64,000 nt of DNA from VFJQ01 sp044226525 (GCA_044226525.1 JBGAGV010000030.1:1-64000), one strand, 5' to 3'; counted from the stretch's first letter, positions 16,104 through 25,583 are shown. The notes: a model not told the origin generated them from the letters alone. Made by a program: numbers and translations.

Positions 16104-19100
16104 ATGCTTCTTCCCAGAACAGCAATTGGCCTGCGTGGCATGGTTTCTTTGGGTGTGCTGATGGTTGCATTGGGTTTGCCGGGCCGTTCCCGCGCGGAGG
16201 AAACCGTGACGCTCCAGCTCAAATGGCGTCACCAGTTTCAATTCGCCGGCTATTACGCAGCGGAAGCCAAAGGCTTCTACAAGGAGGAAGGGCTTTCGGT
16301 GCGCATCATTGAAGGTGGGCCCGGTCGTCCGCCGGTGCCGACCGTCTTGAACGGCGGCGCCGACTTTGGCGTGAGTGATTCGGAGATCGTGCTGGCGCGA
16401 GCGAAGGGACAGCCGGTGGTCGCGTGTGCGGCTATCTTTCAGCATTCGCCGTATGTGATCATGAGCCTGAAGCAGCGCGGTATTCGCTCGCCCGGCGATC
16501 TTCCCGGCAAGCGGGTGATGCTGGGGGAAGACCAGGGCGCCGCCCAGTTTCGCGGCATGCTCATCCGGGAGGGAGTCGCGCCGGAGCGAGTGGAGATGGT
16601 GCCGCATAGCTGGGAGCCGGCCGACCTGATCGAGGGGCGCGTGGATGCGATGTCTGCCTACGCCATGGTGGAACCGGTCCGGCTGAAGGCGCGCGGCATC
16701 GAGACTTCCCTGCTGCGCGCGATCGACTACGGGGTCGATTTCTACGGTGATACGCTCTTCACGACGGAGGCGCACGTGCGGAGCAATCCGAAACGGGTCG
16801 CGGCCTTTGTGCGCGCGAGCCTGCGTGGCTGGGATTACGCGATGAAACATCCCGAGGAAATCGCCGACTTGATCGCGCCGATGGAAGGCGTCGCCGAGCG
16901 CGGCGACACGCGGGAGGTGATCCTCCAACACGCGCACGGCATGCGCGACTTCATCCTCCCCGACGTCGTGGAGATCGGGCACATGAATCCCGGAAGGTGG
17001 GAGCGAATCGCGGACACCTTCGCGAAGGTCGGCATGGCGCCAGCCAACGTTTCGCTCACCGGTTTTGTCTTCGAGCCGAATCCTCCCGTCGATCCGGCGT
17101 TGATTCGGAGATTGGTTGCGTTGGGCGCCGGGTGTTTCGTGATCGCCGGAGTGGCCATTTTCTGCGTCGTGATGGTGCGGCGACAGGTGCGGCTGCGCAC
17201 GCAGGATTTGCAGGCCGAGATCGCACAGCGGCAGCGCGCCGAGGACGAGCTGAAAAGGCAGCAGCGTTTCCTGACCGATCTGGTGGAGAACAGCGGCTCC
17301 CTGGTCTTCGCCAAGGATCGCGAAGGGCGCTATCAGCTCGTGAACAAGATGTGGGAAGCGGTGACTGGGCGTCCACGCGGGCAGGTGCTCGGACGGACCG
17401 ATGCGGATGTTTTTCCCGGCCCGAGCGGCGAACGCTTTCGGCAGAACGACCTGGCGATCATGGAGGCCGGCCGGAGCCAGACGATCGAGGAACTGCTGCC
17501 GGAGCCGGCCGGCGTGCGCACCTTCCTCTCGGTGAAATTTCCCCTGCGCGATGCGAGTGGTGCGGTGGCGGGGGTTTGTGGGATGACCACGGACATTACC
17601 GAGCGCATTCGCACGGAGGAAGCGCGGCGGCGCAGCGATGAGCGGTTTGCGGTGCTCTTTCAATCAAGCCCGGTGCCCGCGGCCTTCAGTGTGCTGGAAA
17701 GTGGACGCTTGCTCGAAGTGAACGCGCGAATGTGTGAATTTTGCGGTTGGACGCGGGAGGAGGTGATCGGAAAAAGCGTGCTCGAACTGGGGGTGTGGTG
17801 CGATCCGGACGCGCGGCAGAGAATGGTGGAAGACCTGCGAGCCGACGACAAGGTGCATGAAATGGAAGTGCGCCTGCGGCATCGCAGCGGGGAAGAGCGC
17901 CCGGTGCTCCTGTCGATGAAACGATTGGAACTGCCGGGAGTCGATGAGCCCGCGGCGGTGGCGCTGTTCATCGACATCAGCGAGCAGCACGCCGCGCAGC
18001 AGCGGCAGGCGCATCTGCTGCGCACCATTCGCACGATCAGCGAGGCGAATTCGCTCATCGTCCGGGCGAAGAGCGAGGAGCAGCTTTTGAACGATTTCTG
18101 CGAGCGCATGGTGAAGGAGACCGGGCACCGGCTCATCTGGGTTGGGTTTGTCGATGACAAGACCAGGCGCGTGCAGATTGTCGCCAAGGCGGGTTCGGCA
18201 CTGGAGTATCTCGAGGGGATCGAGCTCAGCGCGGACGAAAACGAGATCACCGGACGCGGGCCGTCGGGCGTATGCATTCGGACGGGGCAGACGACGAATT
18301 GCCGCAGCTTCACTCGTAATTCCGACTTCGCCCCGTGGCTCGAACGTGCCGAGCGGGCCGGAATGCGCAGCTCGATCTCTCTTGCGCTGCGGGTGGATGG
18401 CCGCGTGATCGGTGCTTTCACGATTTATTCCGATGTGGAAGATCGCTTCGACGACGAGGAGTCGGACCTGCTGGCCGGGTTGGCCGACGACCTGTCCTTC
18501 GCCATCGGCGCGATGCGGCGTGAGCGCTGGCTGCGCATCATCAGCCATGCCATCGAACACAGTCCCGCAACGGTCGTCATCACCGACTCGGAGGGAAACA
18601 TCGAGTATGTGAACCCGAAGTTCACCGAACTGACTGGCTATACGAAGGAGGAAGCGATCGGAGAAAATCCCCGCATCCTCAAATCGGGGGAGACTTCGCC
18701 GGAGGAATACCGCCGACTCTGGGAGACGATCAAGGCCGGTGGGGAGTGGCGCGGGGAATTCCACAACGTGAAGAAAAACGGCGAGCTATATTGGGAAAAT
18801 GCGTGGGTCTCTCCGGTGCCGGACGAAAGCAGCGGCGTCACGCGTTTCATCGCGATCAAGGAAGACATCACGGCGCGCATGGAAGCCGAGCGGTTGCTGC
18901 GGGATCAACTGGCTCGCACTGCGCTGCTCAACCAGATCGTCCGCATCATCGGCACGCGCACCGATCTGCAAACGATCCTCTTCGTGGTGGCGTGCAATCT
19001 CGAGGAGCATCTGCCGGTGGATTTCAGCGCACTGTGCCTGATCGACGAAAAGAGCACCGACCTCATGCTCACGGCCATGGGCAAGCAGAGCGAGCAGCTC

Positions 19101-20597
19101 GCCGCGGCGGCGGGTTTCGGCGAGGGCGAACGGCTGGCTATCGTCTCCGACGCACTCGAGCAGTGCAAACGCGGTGTTCTGGTGCACGAGCCGGAGCTGG
19201 TGCATGCGCAGGGCGCCTTCGGAGCCGCTCTCGCCCGGGCCGGGCTGGGGTCGGCGGTGCTCGCACCGCTGGCGATGACGGAGGATGTGTTCGGCGTGCT
19301 GCTGGCCGCGCGCCGGCAGCCGCACGGCTTCAGCGAGGACGATCGGGAATTTGTTCGCCAGTTGGGGGAGCACGTGGGGCTGGCGATTCACCAGGTGCGG
19401 CTGCTTTCCGATCTGCGGATCGCCAATGCCGAGCTGCATGCCTCCCGCGAGGCGGCGCTCCAGCAGGAACGCCTGCGCGCCCTCGGGCAGATGGCCAGCG
19501 GGGTCGCGCACGATATCAACAACGCGATCTCCCCGGTCTCGATTTATTGCGACCTCATCCAGCAGACCGAGACCAACCTGAACGACGAGTCGAAGGATTT
19601 TCTCAAGACGATCCAGCACGCGATTCAGGATGTCGCCGGCACCGTGGCGCGGCTGCGCGAATTTTATCGCAAGCGCGACGAACAGATCGAGTTGTTCCCC
19701 ATTGCGCTCAACCATGTGGCGAAGGAAGTCGTCAAACTCACCCGCGCCCGCTGGGTCGATATGCCGCAGGAGCGCGGCATCGTCATCCAGATGGATCTCC
19801 AGCTCGCCAATGCGCTGCCCGACGTGCCCGGCATCGAGACGGAGATTCGCGAGGCGGTGATCAATCTCGTCTTCAATGCCGTGGATGCGATGCCGGAGGG
19901 CGGCAGGCTTACTTTGCGCACCGGCCTCACCGAAGAAAAGCCGCCGAGGGTTTTCATCGAAGTCGGCGATACCGGAGTGGGCATGGATGCGGAGACGCGC
20001 CATCGGTGTCTCGAGCCGTTCTTCACGACCAAAGGTGAGCACGGCACCGGGCTTGGCCTCGCCATGGTCTGCGGGGTCGCGCAGCGGCACGATGCGGAGA
20101 TCATCATCGAGAGCGAGCGAGGCAAGGGCACAACGATCCGGCTGACCTTCACCGTGCCCGACGGCGCGTTGCTCAAGCGCGCACCTGCCGACGAACCCGT
20201 GCAGGTGCCGCCGCTGCGGGTGCTCGTCGTCGATGATGATCCGCTCATCACGAGGGCGCTCGATTTTGGGCTGCAAGTCGGCGGGCACACCGTGGTGGTG
20301 GCGAGTGGAGGCAAGGAGGGAATCGAACGCTTCCTTGCGGCCCTCGCGGAAGGGCCGCCGTTCCAGGCGGTCATCACCGATCTCGGCATGCCGCACGTCG
20401 ATGGCCGGCAGGTCGCGGCGGCGGTGAAGGCGGCGGCGCCAGCGACTCCGGTGATTCTGCTGACCGGCTGGGGCCAGCGACTCATTGCGGCGGACGAGAT
20501 CCCCGAGAATGTCGATCGGGTGCTGAGCAAACCGCCCCGGTTGCGCGAAGTGGCGGAAGCACTCGCGGCTTGCTGTGGGCCTGCCCTCGGAGCGTAA
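16104..20597 (+). CDS. Hybrid histidine kinase with periplasmic NMT1/THI5-like binding domain
   Basis: A 1497-residue kinase. A signal sequence/TM (IGLRGMVSLGVLMVALGLPG) is followed at about 33-270 by an NMT1/THI5-type ABC-substrate-binding fold (VTLQLKWRHQFQFAGYYAAE, FYKEEGLSVRIIEGGPG), normally used for pyrimidine/thiamine-precursor ligands. One TM at about 335-358 leads to PAS, PAS, GAF, PAS, GAF, then HisKA with phospho-acceptor H1136 (SGVAHDINNAISPV), a HATPase with GDTGVGM and GTGLGLAMVCG, and a receiver (VLVVDDDPLITRALDF; VITDLGMPHVDG). The ATG at 16104 has an AAGGAG site 6 nt upstream; a GTG at 16032 overlapping the previous stop is a weaker alternative. It is probably a ligand sensor, ligand unknown. 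Confidence 0.9.
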   Translation: MLLPRTAIGLRGMVSLGVLMVALGLPGRSRAEETVTLQLKWRHQFQFAGYYAAEAKGFYKEEGLSVRIIEGGPGRPPVPTVLNGGADFGVSDSEIVLARAKGQPVVACAAIFQHSPYVIMSLKQRGIRSPGDLPGKRVMLGEDQGAAQFRGMLIREGVAPERVEMVPHSWEPADLIEGRVDAMSAYAMVEPVRLKARGIETSLLRAIDYGVDFYGDTLFTTEAHVRSNPKRVAAFVRASLRGWDYAMKHPEEIADLIAPMEGVAERGDTREVILQHAHGMRDFILPDVVEIGHMNPGRWERIADTFAKVGMAPANVSLTGFVFEPNPPVDPALIRRLVALGAGCFVIAGVAIFCVVMVRRQVRLRTQDLQAEIAQRQRAEDELKRQQRFLTDLVENSGSLVFAKDREGRYQLVNKMWEAVTGRPRGQVLGRTDADVFPGPSGERFRQNDLAIMEAGRSQTIEELLPEPAGVRTFLSVKFPLRDASGAVAGVCGMTTDITERIRTEEARRRSDERFAVLFQSSPVPAAFSVLESGRLLEVNARMCEFCGWTREEVIGKSVLELGVWCDPDARQRMVEDLRADDKVHEMEVRLRHRSGEERPVLLSMKRLELPGVDEPAAVALFIDISEQHAAQQRQAHLLRTIRTISEANSLIVRAKSEEQLLNDFCERMVKETGHRLIWVGFVDDKTRRVQIVAKAGSALEYLEGIELSADENEITGRGPSGVCIRTGQTTNCRSFTRNSDFAPWLERAERAGMRSSISLALRVDGRVIGAFTIYSDVEDRFDDEESDLLAGLADDLSFAIGAMRRERWLRIISHAIEHSPATVVITDSEGNIEYVNPKFTELTGYTKEEAIGENPRILKSGETSPEEYRRLWETIKAGGEWRGEFHNVKKNGELYWENAWVSPVPDESSGVTRFIAIKEDITARMEAERLLRDQLARTALLNQIVRIIGTRTDLQTILFVVACNLEEHLPVDFSALCLIDEKSTDLMLTAMGKQSEQLAAAAGFGEGERLAIVSDALEQCKRGVLVHEPELVHAQGAFGAALARAGLGSAVLAPLAMTEDVFGVLLAARRQPHGFSEDDREFVRQLGEHVGLAIHQVRLLSDLRIANAELHASREAALQQERLRALGQMASGVAHDINNAISPVSIYCDLIQQTETNLNDESKDFLKTIQHAIQDVAGTVARLREFYRKRDEQIELFPIALNHVAKEVVKLTRARWVDMPQERGIVIQMDLQLANALPDVPGIETEIREAVINLVFNAVDAMPEGGRLTLRTGLTEEKPPRVFIEVGDTGVGMDAETRHRCLEPFFTTKGEHGTGLGLAMVCGVAQRHDAEIIIESERGKGTTIRLTFTVPDGALLKRAPADEPVQVPPLRVLVVDDDPLITRALDFGLQVGGHTVVVASGGKEGIERFLAALAEGPPFQAVITDLGMPHVDGRQVAAAVKAAAPATPVILLTGWGQRLIAADEIPENVDRVLSKPPRLREVAEALAACCGPALGA

Positions 20598-20609
20598 GAT
20601 GAGAGCGCC

Positions 20610-21815
20610 ATGTTTCGCGCGCTTTTTCTCCTCCCCTTGTTTTTCCTCACGGCCTCCGCTGCCCCCCTCACCGTCGCCCAGGACGGCAGTGGCGATTTCA
20701 ACGGCAAGGATGAAAAGCCGATCCTGGCGGCGATCGAAAAGGCTCGCGCGGCTGGTGGTGGCACCATTCTGATCAAGAGCGGGACTTATGTCTGCGGGCG
20801 TTCGATTGGCCTGAAGGATGCAAAGAAGATCACATTCCAGGGCGAACCGGGTGCGATGCTCAAATTGCCGCCGTTGCAATTTGCCGAGACGAGCGCGGAC
20901 GCCGCCGTGGGCGGGACCGAATTGCGCGTGCGTGTGCAACAAGGCCTGACGCCGGGGTTGCGCCTGCGGATCATGGCAAACGGCGCGATCGACTCGTTCT
21001 CCGGCAAGGCGAAGCCGACCTTTTTTGTTGGCCTCCAAAAGATCGACGGCGACCAGCTGGCGCTGGCGAAGCCGTTGGAGTTTCCCGTGCCGGCAGGAAC
21101 GAGGATCATCAACGAAGACGCGCCGAATCTTTTCGAGTTCCGCGGGGCGTGCGAAGGCATCGTCATCGAACAACTGGCGATCGATGGCGGCCGGACGGCC
21201 AGCGATCCCGCGGTTTCCGGTCACGCGCAGCTTTGCGGCATCTTTGCCAGCGGTGCCTACAACTACACCGACGGCCTCACCGGTCCGCCGGTAAGCCGGC
21301 TGATCGTGCGCGATTGCACGATCCGAAACTGCTTCGGCCGCGGCGTCGCGCTCTACGCGGTGCGCAACGCGATGGTCGAGCGCTGCACCATCGAGGACAC
21401 CGTGGATGAGGCGATCGACCTCGATCATTTCGCCGTGGGCTGCATCGTGTCGCAAAACGCCGTCGCCCGCTGTCACGTCGGCGTCGAACTCAACGACGCG
21501 AACGAATGCACCGTGCTGCGGAACCGGTTCGAGGCGTGCGATATTGGCATCAATCTCTGGCGCTGGTGCAAGATGCCCGACCTCAACACGCGCAACGTGA
21601 TCATGGAAAACGCCTTTGTCGGCACCAAGGGCAACGCGCTCCAACTCGCCGCTGGCACGGCCACGAATATCGTCAGCCACAATCATATTCGCGGCAGTGG
21701 CGGGAAGTCGATCGCTCTCAATGGGGATGACTACGAGATCAGCGGTAACGACGTGGACGGTAAGATTGCGGATGGTGGGAAGGGCAACGACGTGTTCGAC
21801 AATCTGGTGCGCTGA
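20610..21815 (+). CDS. Secreted right-handed beta-helix protein
   Basis: A 401-residue protein with a signal peptide (MFRALFLLPLFFLTASAA) and a body of parallel beta-helix repeats. The opening TVAQDGSGDFNGKDEKPILA and AAGGGTILIKSGTYVCG are typical of pectate-lyase-like/NosD-type folds, in which rungs such as NAMVERCTIEDTVDEAID and GCIVSQNAVARCHVGVEL stack. Enzyme class cannot be fixed: catalytic Asp/His sets of GH28 or alginate lyases are not clearly recognisable. It begins 12 nt after the kinase stop codon. A periplasmic or extracellular polysaccharide-binding or -cleaving role is likely. Confidence 0.75.
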   Translation: MFRALFLLPLFFLTASAAPLTVAQDGSGDFNGKDEKPILAAIEKARAAGGGTILIKSGTYVCGRSIGLKDAKKITFQGEPGAMLKLPPLQFAETSADAAVGGTELRVRVQQGLTPGLRLRIMANGAIDSFSGKAKPTFFVGLQKIDGDQLALAKPLEFPVPAGTRIINEDAPNLFEFRGACEGIVIEQLAIDGGRTASDPAVSGHAQLCGIFASGAYNYTDGLTGPPVSRLIVRDCTIRNCFGRGVALYAVRNAMVERCTIEDTVDEAIDLDHFAVGCIVSQNAVARCHVGVELNDANECTVLRNRFEACDIGINLWRWCKMPDLNTRNVIMENAFVGTKGNALQLAAGTATNIVSHNHIRGSGGKSIALNGDDYEISGNDVDGKIADGGKGNDVFDNLVR

Positions 21816-21834
21816 GTAAATCATCATCGGCTCG

Positions 21835-22941
21835 ATGAACTCTGTTCAACCGCTGGACCTGAGCCAGCTTCGTGTTTTCCCTCTCGCCGAGCGGCGCAGC
21901 CTCACGCGCGCCGACGATATCCTGATTTCTCCGGACGCGGCGCCAAAACCGCTGCCGGAAGATCTCGCCGCCGCAGTGCGCGAGGCCGCTGCGAATGTGC
22001 GCGCGGCCCGGGAGCGGGGCGCCAGCATCATGCTCATCTATGGTGCGCATCTTTTGCGGAATGGCGCGGCGCTGCTGCTCGATCGCCTGATGGAGCAGAA
22101 ATTCCTCACGCACCTCGCGACAAACGGCGCCGGGACGATTCATGACTGGGAATACGCGTGGTTCGGCGCGAGCACGGAGAGTGTGGAGATGAACGTGGCC
22201 AGCGGCACGTTCGGCACGTGGCACGAGACGGCGACGAACATTCACCTCGCGCTCATGACCGGCGCGCTCGACGGGCTCGGCTACGGACGTTCGCTAGGGC
22301 GGTTCATTGGCGAGGACGGCGCGAATGTGCCGAGCGTGGGGGAATTGGAATCGCAGATCCGTGCCGAGCCGTCGCACCCGCTTACGGCAGCGCGCGCTGA
22401 CCTGCTGCGCGCGATTCGCGCGGGCCACGTGACGGAGGGCCGCGTTCGGGTCGAGCATCGCTGGAAACAGGCGTCGATCCTTGCCAGCGCCTGGAAGCAC
22501 GGCGTGGCGATGACGGTGCATCCAGGGATCGGCTACGACATTATTTCCAATCACCCGATCTTCAGCGGCGCGGTCATTGGCCGGGCGGCGGAATGGGATT
22601 TCAAGCTCTTCGGCGGTTCGGTCGCGGGACTCGACGGCGGCGTGGTGCTGTCGGTCGGGTCTGCCATCATGGGGCCGCAGGTTTTTGAGAAGACCTTGAG
22701 CTGTGTGAACAATCTGCGGCTGCAAAGCGGGCGGAGTGTGATCTCCGGGCACACCATTCACGTGGTCGATCTCCAGGACGGTGGTGGCTGGGATTGGACC
22801 AAGGGTGAACCGCCGAAAACCAACGCGGCGTATTATCTGCGCTTCTGCAAAAGTTTCTCCCGCATGGGCGCGCCGATGCACTACCTCCAGTGCGACAACG
22901 CCACGTTCATTCATCATCTCTGCCGCGAACTCTGCTCATGA
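21835..22941 (+). CDS. Conserved protein of unknown function, coupled to a PfkB kinase
   Basis: A 368-residue cytoplasmic protein that I do not recognise. It has no signal peptide and no membrane segment, and contains glycine-rich blocks that look like a nucleotide- or cofactor-binding alpha/beta fold: SIMLIYGAHLLRNGAALLL, THLATNGAGTIHDWEYAWFG, VASGTFGTWHETATNIHLAL, IISNHPIFSGAVIG, LDGGVVLSVGSAIMGPQVFE and VVDLQDGGGWDWTKGEPP. The pattern recalls deoxyhypusine-synthase-like proteins loosely, but the catalytic Lys motif is not evident. Its stop codon overlaps the PfkB kinase start by 4 nt (ATGA), so they are translationally coupled and probably act on the same small molecule, possibly a sugar or sugar nucleotide (inference). 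Confidence 0.7.
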   Translation: MNSVQPLDLSQLRVFPLAERRSLTRADDILISPDAAPKPLPEDLAAAVREAAANVRAARERGASIMLIYGAHLLRNGAALLLDRLMEQKFLTHLATNGAGTIHDWEYAWFGASTESVEMNVASGTFGTWHETATNIHLALMTGALDGLGYGRSLGRFIGEDGANVPSVGELESQIRAEPSHPLTAARADLLRAIRAGHVTEGRVRVEHRWKQASILASAWKHGVAMTVHPGIGYDIISNHPIFSGAVIGRAAEWDFKLFGGSVAGLDGGVVLSVGSAIMGPQVFEKTLSCVNNLRLQSGRSVISGHTIHVVDLQDGGGWDWTKGEPPKTNAAYYLRFCKSFSRMGAPMHYLQCDNATFIHHLCRELCS

Positions 22942-23945
22942 CGCCCGCCCGCTTCGACGAAATCACTTCCCGCTACGCGCGCCTGCGCCTTGCCGTGGTC
23001 GGCGACTTCTGCCTCGACCGTTATCTCGAGATCGACCCCACGAAGGTGGAGACTTCGATCGAGACGAATCTGCCCGTGCACAATGTCGTGAATGTCCGCG
23101 CTCAGCCCGGTGCGGCGGGGACGGTGCTGAACAATCTCGTCGCACTGGGAGTCGGCACGATTTTTCCGGTCGGGTTTTGCGGTGACGATGGCGAGGGTTT
23201 CGAGCTGCGTCGCGCGCTTGGGGCATTGCCCGGTGTGCAGCTCGATCATTTCCTTACCACGCCGCTGCGCCGCACCTTCACCTACTGCAAGCCACTCGTG
23301 CTCGACCCCGGCCAGCCACCGCGCGAGTTGAACCGGCTCGATTCCAAAAACTGGACGCCAACGCCTCCGCCAATCGTGCAGCACATTGTCCAGGCGCTCG
23401 GCACACTGCGCGGGGAAGTCGATGCGGTGATCGTGATGGATCAGGTGGATGTGGCCGAAACGGGCGTGGTCAGTTCGGGGGTGCTGCCGGCGTTGACGGG
23501 ATTCCCGCCGACGGTGCCGGTGCTGGCCGACTCGCGCCGCGGCCTGCGCGATTATCCGCCGGTCATCTTCAAAATGAACGCGGCAGAACTCCGCGCCCTT
23601 ATCGGCGGGGAAGGGGATGAGAAAGCCGCGGCTCGCGTTCTGGCGGCGAAAAATGGACGCGCGGTTTTCGTGACGATGGCGGAGCGGGGCATGGTGGGCG
23701 CCGCGCCGGACGGCTCGATCGATCATCTGCCCGCGCTCCCCTTGCGCGGTCCCATCGATGTGGTCGGCGCCGGCGATTCGGTGACGGCGAACCTCACCAC
23801 GGCACTGGCGGCCGGAGCCTGCACTGGAGAAGCGATCGAGCTGGCCATCGCCGCCTCCTCGCTGGTGATCCACCAGCTCGGCACGACCGGCACGGCCAAT
23901 GTGGAGCAACTTCGCGCCCTTGCAGGGTCGCCTGGCCCGGCTTGA
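22938..23945 (+). CDS. PfkB-family carbohydrate kinase (RfaE/HldE-like)
   Basis: A 335-residue ribokinase-fold enzyme. The N-terminus (LAVVGDFCLDRYLEID) and GAAGTVLNNLVALG resemble the heptose-7-phosphate kinase domain of HldE/RfaE, and the C-terminal anion-hole motif is VVGAGDSVTANL, which carries the catalytic Asp. The start codon overlaps the previous stop as ATGA. It lacks the nucleotidyltransferase half of HldE, so it is a kinase only. Substrate is uncertain (ADP-heptose-type sugar or an unrelated sugar); it should be read together with the unknown partner gene immediately upstream. Confidence 0.85.
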   Translation: MTPARFDEITSRYARLRLAVVGDFCLDRYLEIDPTKVETSIETNLPVHNVVNVRAQPGAAGTVLNNLVALGVGTIFPVGFCGDDGEGFELRRALGALPGVQLDHFLTTPLRRTFTYCKPLVLDPGQPPRELNRLDSKNWTPTPPPIVQHIVQALGTLRGEVDAVIVMDQVDVAETGVVSSGVLPALTGFPPTVPVLADSRRGLRDYPPVIFKMNAAELRALIGGEGDEKAAARVLAAKNGRAVFVTMAERGMVGAAPDGSIDHLPALPLRGPIDVVGAGDSVTANLTTALAAGACTGEAIELAIAASSLVIHQLGTTGTANVEQLRALAGSPGPA

Positions 23946-23956
23946 TTAGCGGCTCG

Positions 23957-24562
23957 ATGTTTCGATTCCTGCGCACCCTGATTCTCGTGCTCGCGCTGGC
24001 CGCCTTGGCTGCGGCGGGGTTGTTGATTGTCCTGTCGCCCGATCCGCTCTACGCGGCCCAGGAGCTTACCTCCTTTGGCCGTTATGCCGCGCAGGATGGC
24101 CTCATCGCGGAAGCCGCGAAGAAGAACCACCTCGATCCCGCGTTGGTGAAGGCGATGATGTGGCGCGAGAGCGCTTTCGAGCCGGACAAGGTGGGCACCT
24201 CCGGGGAGCGTGGTCTCATGCAGGTTGGCGAGGCCGCCGCCTCGGACTGGGCTCGCGCTCAGAAGATCGAAACGTTCATGCCGCCGGACCTTTTCGAGCC
24301 GCGCACGAATGTCGAAGCCGGCACATGGTATCTCAAGCGAGCCATCGAAAAGTGGAAAGATCGCGACGATCCCATCCCGTTTGCGTTGGCCGAATACAAC
24401 GCGGGCGCCAGCCGGCTCGACCGCTGGATTGCCGCTACCGGGGTGGGCCCGAAGGCCGACGCGCACGATCTGCTCAACTCGATCGATTTTCCCGGCACCC
24501 GCCGTTACGTCGAAGAAATTATGGCTCGGGCCCGGTTTTATCGTGCGCGCGGCGGCTACTGA
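23957..24562 (+). CDS. Membrane-anchored lytic transglycosylase (SLT family)
   Basis: A 201-residue Slt70-like peptidoglycan lyase. A single N-terminal TM/signal anchor (FLRTLILVLALAALAAAGLLIVL) exposes it to the periplasm. The catalytic segment is KAMMWRESAFEPDKVGTSGERGLMQ, with Glu in RESAF as the expected catalytic acid, followed by GTWYLKRAIEK and ALAEYNAGASRLDRW, the conserved substrate-cleft motifs. The ATG at 23957 is 11 nt after the PfkB stop; a TTG at 23942 is the alternative. It cleaves glycan strands to 1,6-anhydromuropeptides (family knowledge). Confidence 0.9.
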   Translation: MFRFLRTLILVLALAALAAAGLLIVLSPDPLYAAQELTSFGRYAAQDGLIAEAAKKNHLDPALVKAMMWRESAFEPDKVGTSGERGLMQVGEAAASDWARAQKIETFMPPDLFEPRTNVEAGTWYLKRAIEKWKDRDDPIPFALAEYNAGASRLDRWIAATGVGPKADAHDLLNSIDFPGTRRYVEEIMARARFYRARGGY

Positions 24563-24580
24563 GCGAACGAAGAAGAAGGA

Positions 24581-25549
24581 ATGAAGGGACGAACGTTTTT
24601 GCCTGCCTGCGCCGTAATGCTGGGGTGCCTTGCCTCGGCGCGGGCGGTCGTCTTTTTTTCGACCGGCGATATTGCCTACAACACGCAGGCGCCGACCGGG
24701 AGTTACCTGAACAGCGGCTGGCAGTATGAAGGGCGTTTCGGGAATTTCCTCGGCACGGTCATCGGTCCCCAGTTTTTCATCACGGCCGAGCACATTGGCG
24801 GGAGCGTCGGCGCGCAGTTTTTTTTCAACAACCAGACCTACACGACTGACGCCTTCTACGACGACCCGAACAGCGATCTGCGCATCTGGCACGTCACGAC
24901 GACGTTTTCCTCGTATGCGCAGCTCTACAAAAAGAGCGACGAAATCGGGAAGGAACTCGTGCTCTTCGGACGCGGCCCGGCGCGCGGTGCGGAGATCGCC
25001 GGCAAAGGCTGGTTGTGGGGCACGACGAATCAGGAGCAGCGCTGGGGCACGAATGTGGTGACGGATATCGCCAATGCGGGTTCGCCTTATGGTCAGATGG
25101 TCGAGGCGGCGTTCGATCCGAATCCGAATCTGCCCAATGAAGCGATGTTGAGCGTTGGGGATTCGGGCGGCGGCCTGTTCATCAAGGACACCGATGGGGT
25201 CTGGAAGCTCGCCGGGGTGAATTTCGCGGTGAGCGGACCTTACAAGGACCCGAACACGGGCCTGACTTTCAACGCGTCGCTCTACGATCAGAACGGCTAC
25301 GAAGGGCAGCAGTTCAATGGTTCTTACGCGCCCGAGACGGGACCGGGCTCACTCTATGCCACGCGTATCTCGGCGAATCTGGACTTCATTCACCAGGTGA
25401 CCGGCATGCCCGAGCCGTCCACGGGCGCGGCGATCGTGACTGGATTCGCGATGTGGGCGGGATGCGTGCGCCGGCGCGCGTTGGGGTCCAGGCGTGAGCC
25501 TGCGGCAAGGCGCCAGCAGGAAAGAGCGCAGCCTGACGGCTGGGCGTGA
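24581..25549 (+). CDS. Secreted trypsin-like serine protease with PEP-CTERM tail
   Basis: A 322-residue protein. A signal peptide (MKGRTFLPACAVMLGCLASA) leads to a chymotrypsin-fold domain: H71 in FFITAEHIGGS, D99 in DPNSDLRIW, and S195 in SVGDSGGGLF. A C-terminal MPEPSTGAAIVTGFAMWAG hydrophobic segment followed by RRR is a PEP-CTERM exosortase-type sorting signal, so the protease would be attached to or released from the outer surface (family knowledge). The frame runs 23 residues past the RRR (ALGSRREPAA), unusual for these tails. The substrate is unknown. Confidence 0.82.
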   Translation: MKGRTFLPACAVMLGCLASARAVVFFSTGDIAYNTQAPTGSYLNSGWQYEGRFGNFLGTVIGPQFFITAEHIGGSVGAQFFFNNQTYTTDAFYDDPNSDLRIWHVTTTFSSYAQLYKKSDEIGKELVLFGRGPARGAEIAGKGWLWGTTNQEQRWGTNVVTDIANAGSPYGQMVEAAFDPNPNLPNEAMLSVGDSGGGLFIKDTDGVWKLAGVNFAVSGPYKDPNTGLTFNASLYDQNGYEGQQFNGSYAPETGPGSLYATRISANLDFIHQVTGMPEPSTGAAIVTGFAMWAGCVRRRALGSRREPAARRQQERAQPDGWA

Positions 25550-25583
25550 TTTTGGACAGCCTGAAGGCCGGACACCAACGGGC

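Noticed and set aside
18786..21827. A 1013-codon open frame antisense to the second kinase and the beta-helix gene
   Set aside because: It lies opposite strong real genes, shows Arg/Ala/His/Asp-rich low-complexity translation and no known domain; it is a shadow frame of GC-rich DNA.
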